Source of the DNA: a virus
Virus record (IMG/VR): IMGVR_UViG_3300012926_000016
Coordinates: 1-25,297 of that record
Reading direction: 5' to 3' (one strand)
Length of the DNA: 25,297 nucleotides
Shown here in pieces: positions 1 through 6,602 of this stretch. Positions within the stretch are counted from its first letter, which is position 1. Each line of letters opens with the position of its first letter. The translations under genes and the position numbers were made by a program. Under the pieces are notes generated by a model. The model was not told the DNA's origin, made no database searches, and was given only the letters and a program-made list of their open reading frames with translations.

Positions 1-1
1 A

Positions 2-184
2 GAAGATATTCGCCGGACTCTGCGCGATTTAAGCATTGATGAATTCATAGTGTTGCATGAGAAAGCGACCAGTCTGGTTGCGAAACAAATGAAAATTGTT
101 GATGCTGTAATCTACGGATTAGCTTCTCGCCGAGCCGCTGCATTGGCAAAAGAAATGGAAGATAAACTAAATGCGAATGACTGA
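2..184 (+). CDS. C-terminal fragment of a small helical phage protein (partial)
   Basis: The first 60 codons of the window, read from base 2, are open up to a TGA at 182-184. The start lies outside the window. The visible part is charged and predicted helical (IDEFIVLHEKATSLVAKQ, then RRAAALAKEMEDKL), with no cysteines or membrane segment. Its last 14 bases overlap the start of the downstream nuclease gene, so the two are probably translationally coupled and belong to one early operon. Small helical proteins often precede nuclease genes of this type in phages, but I recognise no specific family and assign no function. Confidence 0.6.
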   Translation, partial: EDIRRTLRDLSIDEFIVLHEKATSLVAKQMKIVDAVIYGLASRRAAALAKEMEDKLNAND

Positions 185-1313
185 ACCACCAGACGAACGA
201 GAAGGGTTACCAAGTGCATCGAACTGGCGGCGCTATGAGCTTTGCGCGGGTTCCTGGCAGCTCGAGGGCGAGGCTAAGCAGCTTGGCCAGTCGGCGCATG
301 AGACCAGTCCAGCAGCTAGGCGTGGCGAGCTTATCCATAGCTATCTTGCGGGCGAGGTCGATGAGGACGGCACCGAGATCAAGCTCGATGATTCCGAGCA
401 ACAGACCGCCGATTTTCTCCAGGAGCGTGCAACCGACCAGGTGCACCGGATCTTTGGCGATGAGGCGACTTTAGAATTGGCCGAGAAACGGTTATGGCTC
501 ACCGTCAACGGCCAGAGGCTGGCCAGCGGCCGGTTTGATCGCTGTGTTTATACGCCGAGTGTCGCGTTGGTGCAGGATTTCAAGACCGGTTGGGCGGAGC
601 CTGATCCGGCCGAGCAGAATAGCCAAATGAAGGTCTTGGCGGTGCTGGTGGCGTTGCACTTACCTCGCACCATGCGCAAGGTGGTCATCCAGGTCATTAG
701 CGGGCCGTTCGGGGTGAGCGAGGCAATCTATGACTACCCGGCGCTGGCCAAGGCCTACGATGACGTCCTGGCGACGCTGCGGGCGCTCCAGGACCCGATG
801 GCACCGCTCTCTCCAAGCCCGGAGGCATGCCGGTATTGTCCGGCGATCAATGTGTGCCAAGCGGTCAAGAGTCTTGCCCCAGCGATGAGGGAAGTTGAGG
901 CATTGCCTGACGGTGAGCTCGGTGCCGAATTACTTGATTCCGTGGAAATACTTCAGAAACGGCTGGATTCAATCCGAGAGCATTACGCTAGGCGATTGAC
1001 GGCTGATCCGGCTTACGATTTGCCGGGTTACGCAATGGTGCCCGGCGCAATTCGCCGAGAAATTAAATCAGAGCATTGGGAGGCGGTTCGTCAGCGCTTG
1101 GCCGAGTGGCTGGACCTGTCAGAGATCGAGGCGGCCTCCAATTATCGGCTGATGGATCTGGAGCGCGCGCTGGGCAAGAAGCTCAAGATTCGTGGGAAAG
1201 AACTTAAGGAACGGATGAATGCGATCTTGCAGGGGCTCGTGGAAGAGAAGCCGAATGCAGCCTCGCTCAAAAGAATTTCAAAACCGAAACTGGTCACGCT
1301 CGAGTTGCCGTGA
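171..1313 (+). CDS. PD-(D/E)XK nuclease with Cys cluster (DUF2800/Cas4-like)
   Basis: This 380-residue protein looks like a phage recombination exonuclease of the PD-(D/E)XK superfamily. The N-terminus has the SASNWRRYELCAGS segment (residues 15-28), typical of DUF2800-type nucleases. Next come RRGELIHSYL (50-59), a probable catalytic Asp in SGRFDR (D123), the core DFK (D136, K138) and a following helix with Gln (Q149, Q152). C25 together with C220, C223 and C229 (CRYCPAINVC) makes the one-plus-three cysteine arrangement that binds a 4Fe-4S cluster in AddB/Cas4-like nucleases. The C-terminal 100 residues are helical. In family members such enzymes resect DNA ends for a partner annealing or ssDNA-binding protein. 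The nearest candidate partner here is the gene at 2290. The start codon overlaps the upstream gene by 14 nt. The nuclease fold is fairly certain; end-resection is inferred. Confidence 0.8.
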   Translation: MRMTEPPDEREGLPSASNWRRYELCAGSWQLEGEAKQLGQSAHETSPAARRGELIHSYLAGEVDEDGTEIKLDDSEQQTADFLQERATDQVHRIFGDEATLELAEKRLWLTVNGQRLASGRFDRCVYTPSVALVQDFKTGWAEPDPAEQNSQMKVLAVLVALHLPRTMRKVVIQVISGPFGVSEAIYDYPALAKAYDDVLATLRALQDPMAPLSPSPEACRYCPAINVCQAVKSLAPAMREVEALPDGELGAELLDSVEILQKRLDSIREHYARRLTADPAYDLPGYAMVPGAIRREIKSEHWEAVRQRLAEWLDLSEIEAASNYRLMDLERALGKKLKIRGKELKERMNAILQGLVEEKPNAASLKRISKPKLVTLELP

Positions 1314-2222
1314 GGCGTGGCACTGAGTGATAGGCATGGCAGGCAAGACAGGATGGCAGGGACAGATGGGGTATGGCGAAGAGGCGAGGCAGGTATGACT
1401 AGGAGCGGAGGGGACGGGAGCGTTATGACCTGGCACGGCCTGTTTTGAACAGGTAAGGCAGGCAAGTCCAGGCGCGGCAAGTAAAGATAAGGCGGGGCGC
1501 TGGCGTGGTGAGACTTGGGTTGATGTGGCAAAGACTGGTGCGCTATGGCAGACAAGGTGAGTCTGGGTAAGTCCCGGCACGGTTCGGATTGGTGTGACGA
1601 GGAGCGGCAGGCACGGTCAGGACGCAATGGGAAGGGCGTGTTGCGGATGCGATGGGTCAGGCAAGGCAGGGAGGGGTGTTCTGGTGGGATAAGATTACGT
1701 TTGGTGCGGTTCGGTGCGACCTACTTAGGACAGGCAGGCAGGGTATGGACGGACCTGAAGCGTTCTTGGGCGGGACATGAGCTGGCTTGTCCAGGCACGG
1801 CCGGGAAGCGATAAGGCAAGGCAGGCCAGCTTAGGTTTGGCGAGCTCTGGCGTGGTGAGCTTTGATCTGGTGAGATCGGGTCAGGCAAGGCAGGGCGGCT
1901 CGGAGCGGCTCGGACAGATGCGGCATGGTCTGGCAAGGTCGGTATGGTTGGACCAGGCAGAACGCGGCTCGATGGGGCTGGGCAGGACGGTGCGGCGGGG
2001 ATTGGCGGGACCTATCCTGGCGAGGAGTGGTCAGGACCGGACAGGCACGGCAGGCATGTTAAGGCGCGACCAGGACCGGCACGGGCAGGCTCGGACAAGC
2101 AGTGGTTTGATCGGGTGAGGCCAGGCAAGGATAAGGACGGGCAAGGCAGGCAGGTTAAGGCGAGACTAGGAAGGACTGGGTATGTCCAGATGTGGCATGG
2201 ACCGAACAGGTAAGGTATGGCG
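1314..2222 (+). repeat. Array 1 of degenerate NNNGG pentamers
   Basis: About 900 bases without a convincing gene. The + strand is built of GG dinucleotides mostly 5 nt apart, as in tcaGGcaaGGcagGG or catGGtctGGcaaGG, with phase slips of 1 nt here and there. Common words are GGCAGG, GGCAAGG, ATGGC and GCTCGG. The bias is strong: G-rich, T-poor, with C mostly after GG. Open frames on both strands give low-complexity peptides and start at arbitrary points, so I treat them as by-products. Similar arrays, usually annotated as spurious proteins rich in ARQGE/MARQG-like pentapeptides, are familiar next to phage recombination genes. The array ends just before the hairpin at 2235. Function unknown. 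Runs of GG with 3-nt spacers could form two-tier G-quadruplexes. Confidence 0.75.
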
Positions 2223-2234
2223 GCAGATAGAAAA

Positions 2235-2267
2235 AACCGCTCGGAAAATCAGAATCTCCGAGCGGTT
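2235..2267 (-). terminator. Hairpin with T-run on the minus strand
   Basis: A perfect 10-bp inverted repeat, AACCGCTCGG (2235-2244) and CCGAGCGGTT (2258-2267), encloses a 13-nt loop. Read on the minus strand the stem is followed by six T, the classical intrinsic terminator form. On the + strand it is followed by ATTTAAAAC, which would be weaker. It lies between NNNGG array 1 and the start of the RAMP-like gene, so it may shield that gene, or stop antisense transcripts coming from it. Confidence 0.6.
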
Positions 2268-2289
2268 ATTTAAAACAAAAAACAAAGCA

Positions 2290-3108
2290 ATGAAACCAAA
2301 AGCGAAACAAGAAAAACAGGTAATTGATATTGTAAAAATTGCAATGGGGCGGCTTAATTTTTGTGTTCTAGGCACAAGCCCGCTTGTGATCAACCGGCTT
2401 GCCGAAAAAGCGCGGCAAGAGTTGCTTTTCCCGGCTCGAAAAAAGAATTCAGCCGAAAGAGCGGTTACCTTAAAGCACAATCCACCGGAAGAGTATCGGT
2501 CTTCTATTTATCAAACCTTGGATGACGCAGCACCGACGCGAATTATTTTTCCGGGTAGTGCGTTTGCCAGCGTGATCGCTGATACCGCAGTCGATATCCC
2601 TGGATCGAGCAGGGCGCAAATGGAGCGGCTTACTCGGGTAGCTGATCTCAACGTCGCGATTTTTGGTGTACCGCGGCTTTATATGGCGGTTGTGAGAACG
2701 CTTGGGATGAATAAAACGCCTGATATTCGTACTCGGGCGCTACTTCCGGAATGGGCGTGCCAAGTCCAGGTTACCTATGTCAAAGGGTTAGTTACGGAAC
2801 GTTCCGTGACGAATCTTTTTGCAGCCGGCGGTACGATCGGCGGCATTGGTGACGGGCGCGGTAAAATGGGGTTTGGCCAATTCCGGTTGGTTCAAGCGAC
2901 CGACAAGGATTTCCAGCGCATCATCAGAACACAGGGCCGAAAAGCTCAAGATGAGGCGATCGAAAATCCGGTGCCATACGATCATGAAACTGAGGATTTG
3001 TACAGCTGGTTCCAGGAGGAACTGGTTATTCGGGAAAAATTAGGAGAGGACGAATCGGCTCCTTTGGTCCGCAGCGGCAACAATGAACCGGTGGAGGAAT
3101 TAGTTTGA
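2290..3108 (+). CDS. RAMP/Cas7-like protein of the phage recombination module (candidate)
   Basis: A 272-residue protein of no family I can name with certainty. The ATG at 2290 is preferred over an in-frame one at 2182, because the longer version would run through NNNGG array 1 and the hairpin at 2235-2267. Three features recall the RAMP (Cas5/Cas6/Cas7) superfamily in the right order: an N-terminal strand ending in LGTSPLVIN (27-35, like the usual TPL segment), IIFPGSAFASVI (85-96, like IPGSSLKGAL), and a glycine-rich loop GGIGDGRGKMGFGQF (184-198, like hGxxRxxGFGxh). The C-terminus (200-272) is charged and helical. It follows a recombination-type nuclease and overlaps the next gene by 4 nt, the position where an ssDNA-annealing or ssDNA-binding protein is usually found. 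A nucleic-acid-binding role is inferred, not shown. Confidence 0.7.
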   Translation: MKPKAKQEKQVIDIVKIAMGRLNFCVLGTSPLVINRLAEKARQELLFPARKKNSAERAVTLKHNPPEEYRSSIYQTLDDAAPTRIIFPGSAFASVIADTAVDIPGSSRAQMERLTRVADLNVAIFGVPRLYMAVVRTLGMNKTPDIRTRALLPEWACQVQVTYVKGLVTERSVTNLFAAGGTIGGIGDGRGKMGFGQFRLVQATDKDFQRIIRTQGRKAQDEAIENPVPYDHETEDLYSWFQEELVIREKLGEDESAPLVRSGNNEPVEELV

Positions 3109-3590
3109 TTACGCAAACGGAAAAACAGGAAGCGATTGGTGCAATTGCCCAAGCTAACGATGGCATAGTAACACCTGATGCGGTTGTCGAGGCGGCCAAA
3201 AATCCGAAACATATTTTGCACGAATGTTTCGATTGGGACGACACAAGTGCTGCATTTAAATATCGGCTGGATACGGCGCGGCACTTAATTGCTTCGATCG
3301 AGGTCCTGGTTGAATATGAGGATCGCACTGTTACGGCGATCTCTTACGTCCACGACGTGCGCCAGGGCAGGCGAGGGCAAGGCTACGTAGGTGTTAATAG
3401 CTTAGTGAAACGGCGTGAAGATGCGCAGCAGACGCTATTAGTTGAGATTGAGAGGATCACGGCCAGTGTTTCCAGGGCTCGCTCAATTGCGTTGGGATTA
3501 GCTTTGGAAACCTATTTTGAAGCGATTTTAACTAATGCGCTTACAGCGAAAATGAGAATCAAGGCAAAACAGGTAAAGAAAGTTGCGTAA
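3105..3590 (+). CDS. Conserved phage protein of unknown function (FDWDD type)
   Basis: The 161-residue product starts at a TTG that overlaps the stop of the RAMP-like gene (TTGA). A strong Shine-Dalgarno GGAGG at 3093-3097 lies 7 nt upstream, which settles this start. The protein opens with a helical region (TPDAVVEAAKNP, 23-34), then HECFDWDDTSAAFKYRL (39-55) followed by ARHLIAS, a basic, glycine-rich stretch (QGRRGQGYVG) and a long C-terminal helix ending in lysines. The WDD plus AR-LI pattern is familiar from uncharacterised phage proteins near recombination genes. Tight coupling to the RAMP-like gene suggests they act together. No catalytic motif is visible. Confidence 0.75.
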   Translation: MITQTEKQEAIGAIAQANDGIVTPDAVVEAAKNPKHILHECFDWDDTSAAFKYRLDTARHLIASIEVLVEYEDRTVTAISYVHDVRQGRRGQGYVGVNSLVKRREDAQQTLLVEIERITASVSRARSIALGLALETYFEAILTNALTAKMRIKAKQVKKVA

Positions 3591-3980
3591 GGGCGGGCCA
3601 AGACACGACCGGTTGAGGCAGGCAGGGCAGGACCTGCACCGGACCGCTGTGGTTAGTTTAGTCCCGATGCGACCTGGGAATGGTATGGCAGGCTCGTTAA
3701 GGATCGATTGGTTTGGGTGTGGATAGGCAGCGCTGCGGCTGGGCGAAGTTGGCTCGGTTCGGTCGGCTTGGGCCCGGCGTGGCAGGTATGGTATGACCGG
3801 TACCGGTCCGGTTCGTCCTGGCAGGGTACGATTTGGAAAAGCATGGCAGGCCCGACATGGCAGGAAGCGGCGAGATCCGGCGGGACGCGGTACGACGAGG
3901 CAGGCAGGGCGGGGCGTAGTTTGGTAAGATGCGGTACGATCCGGCCAGGATGGCTAAGACATGACATGGCAGGCAAATAG
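3591..3980 (+). repeat. Array 2 of degenerate NNNGG pentamers
   Basis: About 390 gene-free bases with the same character as the array at 1314-2222: GG every fifth base, words such as GGCAGGCAGGGCAGG, ATGGCAGG, GGTTCGG and GGTATGG, and a G-rich + strand. It starts directly after the stop of the FDWDD-type gene and ends at a hairpin (3986-4012), as array 1 also ends next to a hairpin. Open frames inside it are low-complexity and lack ribosome binding sites, so none is called. Confidence 0.75.
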
Positions 3981-3985
3981 AGGTG

Positions 3986-4015
3986 CGCCAGGAGTTAGAA
4001 TAGCTTCTGGCGTTT
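3986..4015 (+). terminator. Hairpin, probable weak intrinsic terminator
   Basis: CGCCAGGAG (3986-3994) pairs with CTTCTGGCG (4004-4012) around a 9-nt loop, with one G-U pair, and is followed by TTT. It closes array 2 and precedes the next group of small genes, so it probably separates two transcription units. The short T-run makes its strength uncertain. Confidence 0.5.
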
Positions 4016-4027
4016 CCTAATAAATTT

Positions 4028-4141
4028 ATGACTGATAAACAGAATGAACCCGAACAACTAATCGAGCTGATCGCCGCGCAAACCAGTAGCCTGCTCCGGG
4101 ATCACTGGGCCGACATAACCGAATCACCACTCTGGAATTAA
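4028..4141 (+). pseudogene. Truncated copy of the gene at 4388 (37-codon reading frame)
   Basis: An ATG at 4028 opens a 37-residue frame. EQLIELIAAQTSSLLRDHW is almost identical to the N-terminal part of the protein encoded at 4388-4672 (EQLIELIAAQTSNLLRDHW). The DNA matches at 4051-4114 and 4408-4471 with a constant offset of 357 bases and few differences, so this is a direct duplication. After DHWADI the reading frame departs from the longer copy and stops within nine codons. It may be a decayed remnant of tandem duplication, or a small gene sharing only an N-terminal helix. Confidence 0.6.
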
Positions 4142-4145
4142 AGAA

Positions 4146-4418
4146 ATGACTACCCCCACCGAATCCGGAGCGGCTCCAGAGTCGCTGGACCAAGACCGCA
4201 TCGAACGCCTGGCTGGCGAAATCCTAATGGCGATTCGCAAGAACTACGTCCAAGGCCCCATTAGCCGGGACCGGGTTTATGAGGCGCTCAACGCGCTGGC
4301 CTTCAGCGCCGCTTGGATTATCCGTGGCGCGGGCGATCCCGAAGCGTTGGAGTTCTTTTCAAAAGCACTCAACATGAATCTAACCGAATGCAAAACCCCA
4401 CCGAAACCGAACAACTAA
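4146..4418 (+). CDS. Conserved small phage protein, unknown function
   Basis: A 90-residue protein with ATG five bases after the preceding frame. It begins with a Thr/Pro/Ser-rich tail and then forms a helical core (RIERLAGEILMAIRKNY, 20-36; RVYEALNALAFSAAWIIRG, 43-61), followed by DPEALEFFSKALN. This EALNALA...AA..I.GAGDPEA..FF..AL pattern resembles uncharacterised phage early proteins. There is no cysteine pair, Walker motif or membrane segment. It overlaps the following gene by 31 nt in another frame, which suggests cotranscription. No function is assigned. Confidence 0.6.
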   Translation: MTTPTESGAAPESLDQDRIERLAGEILMAIRKNYVQGPISRDRVYEALNALAFSAAWIIRGAGDPEALEFFSKALNMNLTECKTPPKPNN

Positions 4419-4672
4419 TCGAGCTGATCGCCGCGCAAACCAGTAACCTCTTGCGGGATCACTGGAGGGATATTGATTCCTATCGCGATGGCGATGACGA
4501 AATCAAACTGGCGTTTAGCCATACGCTTTCCTATGAAGGCAGTCAGCGGACCGTTAAAACAACAATCTCTTTCAGCCACCGGATCAAGGACGAGGTCGAG
4601 AAATCAATTAATACCGCGCAGGCGGACTTGCCGCTCAAGGTGACGATGGAGAAACGAGGGGCACCCAAGTGA
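4388..4672 (+). CDS. Small phage protein, full-length copy of the duplicated gene
   Basis: The 94-residue product starts at ATG 4388 inside the end of the previous gene. A more upstream in-frame ATG at 4313 would overlap that gene by more than 100 nt and loses the similarity to the duplicate, so it is not chosen. The N-terminal helix is shared with the truncated copy at 4028. The rest (DGDDEIKLAFSHTL, then TVKTTISFSHRIKDEVEKSI) alternates hydrophobic and polar residues like a beta hairpin plus helix. The stop overlaps the next start (GTGA). I do not recognise the family. DNA-binding or an accessory role is possible but not supported. Confidence 0.6.
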   Translation: MQNPTETEQLIELIAAQTSNLLRDHWRDIDSYRDGDDEIKLAFSHTLSYEGSQRTVKTTISFSHRIKDEVEKSINTAQADLPLKVTMEKRGAPK

Positions 4673-4812
4673 AAGAGAATTTCCGGCCGACCGATAAACC
4701 CAAGAAACGCAAACACACAAGCTACGAGCCGACGAGTCAGGCAGCTTTGCGCGCAGCGATTCGTAAAGCCCATAGCCGGATCGTCGGGGATACACCGCTA
4801 CGACAGAAATGA
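4669..4812 (+). CDS. Small basic protein (47 aa)
   Basis: A GTG at 4669 overlaps the stop of the preceding gene, with GAGGG at 4656-4660 eight bases upstream, a good ribosome binding site. The product is very basic (KPKKRKH near residue 10, RAAIRKAHSR near 29-38) with no hydrophobic stretch. The charge suggests binding to nucleic acid, but nothing more specific can be read. It overlaps the next start by four bases (ATGA). Confidence 0.5.
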   Translation: MKENFRPTDKPKKRKHTSYEPTSQAALRAAIRKAHSRIVGDTPLRQK

Positions 4813-4937
4813 CAATTAGTATTCAACGTTCGCCCTACGGGAGCGGCAGATATTATCTCGATCGCAACGACAGAATACGCCGGATAATCAGGGTTAAAAT
4901 CCGGTTCTCCCAAAGGTATTTAATGATAATTTTTTGA
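4809..4937 (+). CDS. Possible small basic protein (42 aa)
   Basis: ATG 4809 overlaps the previous stop and the frame runs to a TGA at 4935-4937, which itself overlaps a TTG start of the VRR-NUC gene. The product is rich in Arg and aromatic residues (YGSGRYYLDRNDRIRR) and ends in a hydrophobic tail (YLMIIF). No ribosome binding site is visible. The unbroken chain of overlaps supports it; the odd composition speaks against it. Confidence 0.35.
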   Translation: MTISIQRSPYGSGRYYLDRNDRIRRIIRVKIRFSQRYLMIIF

Positions 4938-5419
4938 ACGCCATGGGAATCGATCCGGCCAGTTTCACGAACGATCAACGCAAACTCATGAGGCCCGCGG
5001 ATCGTCAGGTCCTGGCGGCATCGATCGGGCATCCGAACGCGGCTCTAACTAGCGAAGAAGCGTTAGGCAAATATCTGGTCCGGCTCGAGCGCACCGAGCA
5101 AAAGACACTGGTCAGTTGGCTTATGCTGCAGGAGGAAGCCGGGATTCTTGTCTATGACTGGAGCCGGACCGATCGCAAGACGACGAATAGAAAAGGTCTC
5201 TGTGATTTCAGAATCTACCGGGAAGGCCGCGCCCTGCTGGGCGAGATGAAAATGGACGGCGCCAAGCTGTCGCCGGACCAAATCGAGATGCGGGAAAAAT
5301 TCGTGCGGTGCGGCTTCGAGGTGCAACTCTGGAGCTCGGCTGAGGTCGGTATCCGGGCAATCAAAAATTGGCTTTGGACCTATTGGCGGCTGTGGAATGA
5401 GGGGGAACCGGCCGAATGA
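4934..5419 (+). CDS. VRR-NUC domain nuclease
   Basis: A 161-residue stand-alone VRR-NUC nuclease (PD-(D/E)XK superfamily). The core runs from LCDFRIYREGRALLGEMKMDG (residues 89-109) to GAKLSPDQIEMREKFVRCGFEVQLWSS. D91, E104 and K106 make the D-(E)XK site, preceded by E55 in the first helix, and Q116 is the usual trailing glutamine. Family members resolve or nick branched DNA and, in phages, probably work in recombination or replication. A TTG at 4934 overlaps the preceding stop; ATG at 4943 is an alternative start and neither has a clear ribosome binding site. The C-terminus overlaps the next start (ATGA). Confidence 0.85.
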   Translation: MNAMGIDPASFTNDQRKLMRPADRQVLAASIGHPNAALTSEEALGKYLVRLERTEQKTLVSWLMLQEEAGILVYDWSRTDRKTTNRKGLCDFRIYREGRALLGEMKMDGAKLSPDQIEMREKFVRCGFEVQLWSSAEVGIRAIKNWLWTYWRLWNEGEPAE

Positions 5420-5736
5420 CACCACAGGAACAGGAAGATCAAAAAGTTCGCGCTGATTTAAAGGCGCTGGGCCGGCATGTCGATCATCAGTTGCCTTACG
5501 GTTGGGGTTTTGTCGTCTTGGCATTCCCGTTCGGCGCCGGCGGCCGGATGAATTACATTTCAAACGCTGACCGCCTCGATGTCGTGCGTGCAATGTACGA
5601 GTTTATCGAGGCAACCAAAGGGAAATGGGCAGAGCATATGCCAGAAGTTGGCGCGGCGGCTGAGGATGAACAGCTGGCTCGGGCCAGGCAACGGATCGCC
5701 GAACTGGAACGAATTATAGAAAAATCGACCGACTAA
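5416..5736 (+). CDS. Conserved phage protein, unknown function (GWGFVVLAFPFG type)
   Basis: This 106-residue protein carries LPYGWGFVVLAFPFGAGG (26-43) followed by NYISNADRLDVVRAMYEFI (46-64), a block familiar from uncharacterised proteins of many phages. A C-terminal coiled coil follows (EDEQLARARQRIAELERIIEK, about 83-103). The hydrophobic stretch is short and ends in glycines and aromatic residues, so it is more likely a buried strand-turn than a membrane span. The ATG overlaps the stop of the nuclease gene and the next gene starts one base after its stop, so it sits firmly in the early operon. Function unknown. Confidence 0.75.
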   Translation: MTPQEQEDQKVRADLKALGRHVDHQLPYGWGFVVLAFPFGAGGRMNYISNADRLDVVRAMYEFIEATKGKWAEHMPEVGAAAEDEQLARARQRIAELERIIEKSTD

Positions 5737-5916
5737 ATGACTTCGGAACAGAGCGAGTGTACTGAGCTGCTCAAGTTAGGTGAAGACGGCGTCTGGTTCT
5801 GCCCAAAATGCGGGCTTAAGCTTTTGTTGCCTTTAAAACCACCTTGGCTTAGCCGCCGTGATGCGGTACAAGACTGCGCGGATCGCAGCGGACCCTACGC
5901 TAACCCCATAGATTGA
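5737..5916 (+). CDS. Zinc-ribbon-like miniprotein (59 aa)
   Basis: ATG 5737 directly follows the stop of the preceding gene and the frame runs to 5916. The product contains GVWFCPKCGLKLLL (C22, C25), a zinc-knuckle half-site, with further cysteines at C8 and C47 that could complete a four-Cys site. No enzyme motif is present. Small zinc-binding proteins of this size in phage early regions usually bind nucleic acid or a host protein, which remains inference here. Confidence 0.6.
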   Translation: MTSEQSECTELLKLGEDGVWFCPKCGLKLLLPLKPPWLSRRDAVQDCADRSGPYANPID

Positions 5917-5922
5917 GCATCA

Positions 5923-6426
5923 ATGAACGAACCCGTTCATCTTCGTGGCGGCATCCAATGGGCTGACACCTTTGCCGATGCTAGGCGCATAGCCAAGCGC
6001 CTCCACCCGAGCCGCAAATATCAACCCTTGAAAATGCTGCAGCGGCATGAGCTGACGCCGGGAACCTTTTGGGAGCAATGGCAGAATGATCTTTACGACG
6101 TCACGGTGCGCCGTTACCTGGAGGGGAATCCGTTCGAATCCGGGCCTTGGATCCAACTGGGCATTTGCTCTGAGGATGGGAGCGCGCGCCATGATTGGCG
6201 AGACTTTCAAGCAATCAAAAATCAAGTATGCGGGGAAGATTGGGAAGGAATCGAGCTTTATCCAGCCGAGGAGCGGTTGATTGACCCGTCCAATTATTTC
6301 ATTGTTTATTGTTATCCTAAGGTGCCGATCGGCATCTTTGCCCCTCGCACGGTTCGGGGACCGGACACTTGCTTAGCACCGCAACGCGGGTGGCATCCCG
6401 ATGATCGACCCAAGGATGCGTTGTGA
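5923..6426 (+). CDS. DUF7694-like phage protein
   Basis: The 167-residue protein contains DWRDFQAIKNQVCG (91-104) and then GIELYPAEERLIDPSNYFIVYCY (108-130). This is the hallmark of a small domain (named DUF7694 as far as I recall) widespread in phages, usually seen as HDWRDLQRIKNELVG...ELYPAEDRLVDTSNQYHLWV. The N-terminal 80 residues are basic and helical and the last 35 are Pro/Arg-rich. The domain has no known activity. The gene starts seven bases after the preceding one and its stop overlaps a GTG start. Confidence 0.7.
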   Translation: MNEPVHLRGGIQWADTFADARRIAKRLHPSRKYQPLKMLQRHELTPGTFWEQWQNDLYDVTVRRYLEGNPFESGPWIQLGICSEDGSARHDWRDFQAIKNQVCGEDWEGIELYPAEERLIDPSNYFIVYCYPKVPIGIFAPRTVRGPDTCLAPQRGWHPDDRPKDAL

Positions 6427-6602
6427 AAGATGTCGTCTTGGTCATCCTGTGCGCGCTTTCCATCGTCATGGCTGGTCTGTTGCTCTATTTGGGCTGGCTC
6501 TTGTACGTGAGCTACCAACTGGTCAAGGCGACCCGCCGATTACTGCGGCCGCCGGAAGTAGCGCGGGATGGGGAGGGGCGAAGAATACGGGAACGACTAT
6601 GA
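6423..6602 (+). CDS. Small single-span membrane protein (59 aa)
   Basis: A GTG at 6423 overlaps the preceding stop (GTGA). The product begins with one clear membrane helix (VVLVILCALSIVMAGLLLYL, residues 3-22, continuing to about 34) and then a very basic tail (KATRRLLRPP), giving an outside-N, inside-C topology by the positive-inside rule. A longer frame through the same DNA in another phase (from 6401) is rejected because its first 66 codons only shadow this gene. It overlaps the next gene by four bases. Its role is unknown; an early inner-membrane factor is plausible. Confidence 0.6.
   Translation: MKDVVLVILCALSIVMAGLLLYLGWLLYVSYQLVKATRRLLRPPEVARDGEGRRIRERL

Noticed and set aside
1142-2213. 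Many open frames on both strands inside NNNGG array 1
   Set aside because: All give low-complexity peptides created by the pentamer repeat, overlap each other freely, and lack ribosome binding sites.
2182-2289. Longer start for the RAMP-like gene at 2182
   Set aside because: It would run through the array end and a strong hairpin. The ATG at 2290 avoids both.
3653-3980. Open frames inside NNNGG array 2
   Set aside because: Same low-complexity character as array 1; no start signals, no recognisable domain.
1314-3980. Possible CRISPR array in the repeated regions
   Set aside because: No fixed repeat length alternating with unique spacers. The periodicity is 5 bases and degenerate.
6401-6598. 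Longer start of the coiled-coil gene at 6401
   Set aside because: The extension is the shadow of a better frame encoding a small membrane protein. ATG 6599 fits the overlap pattern.
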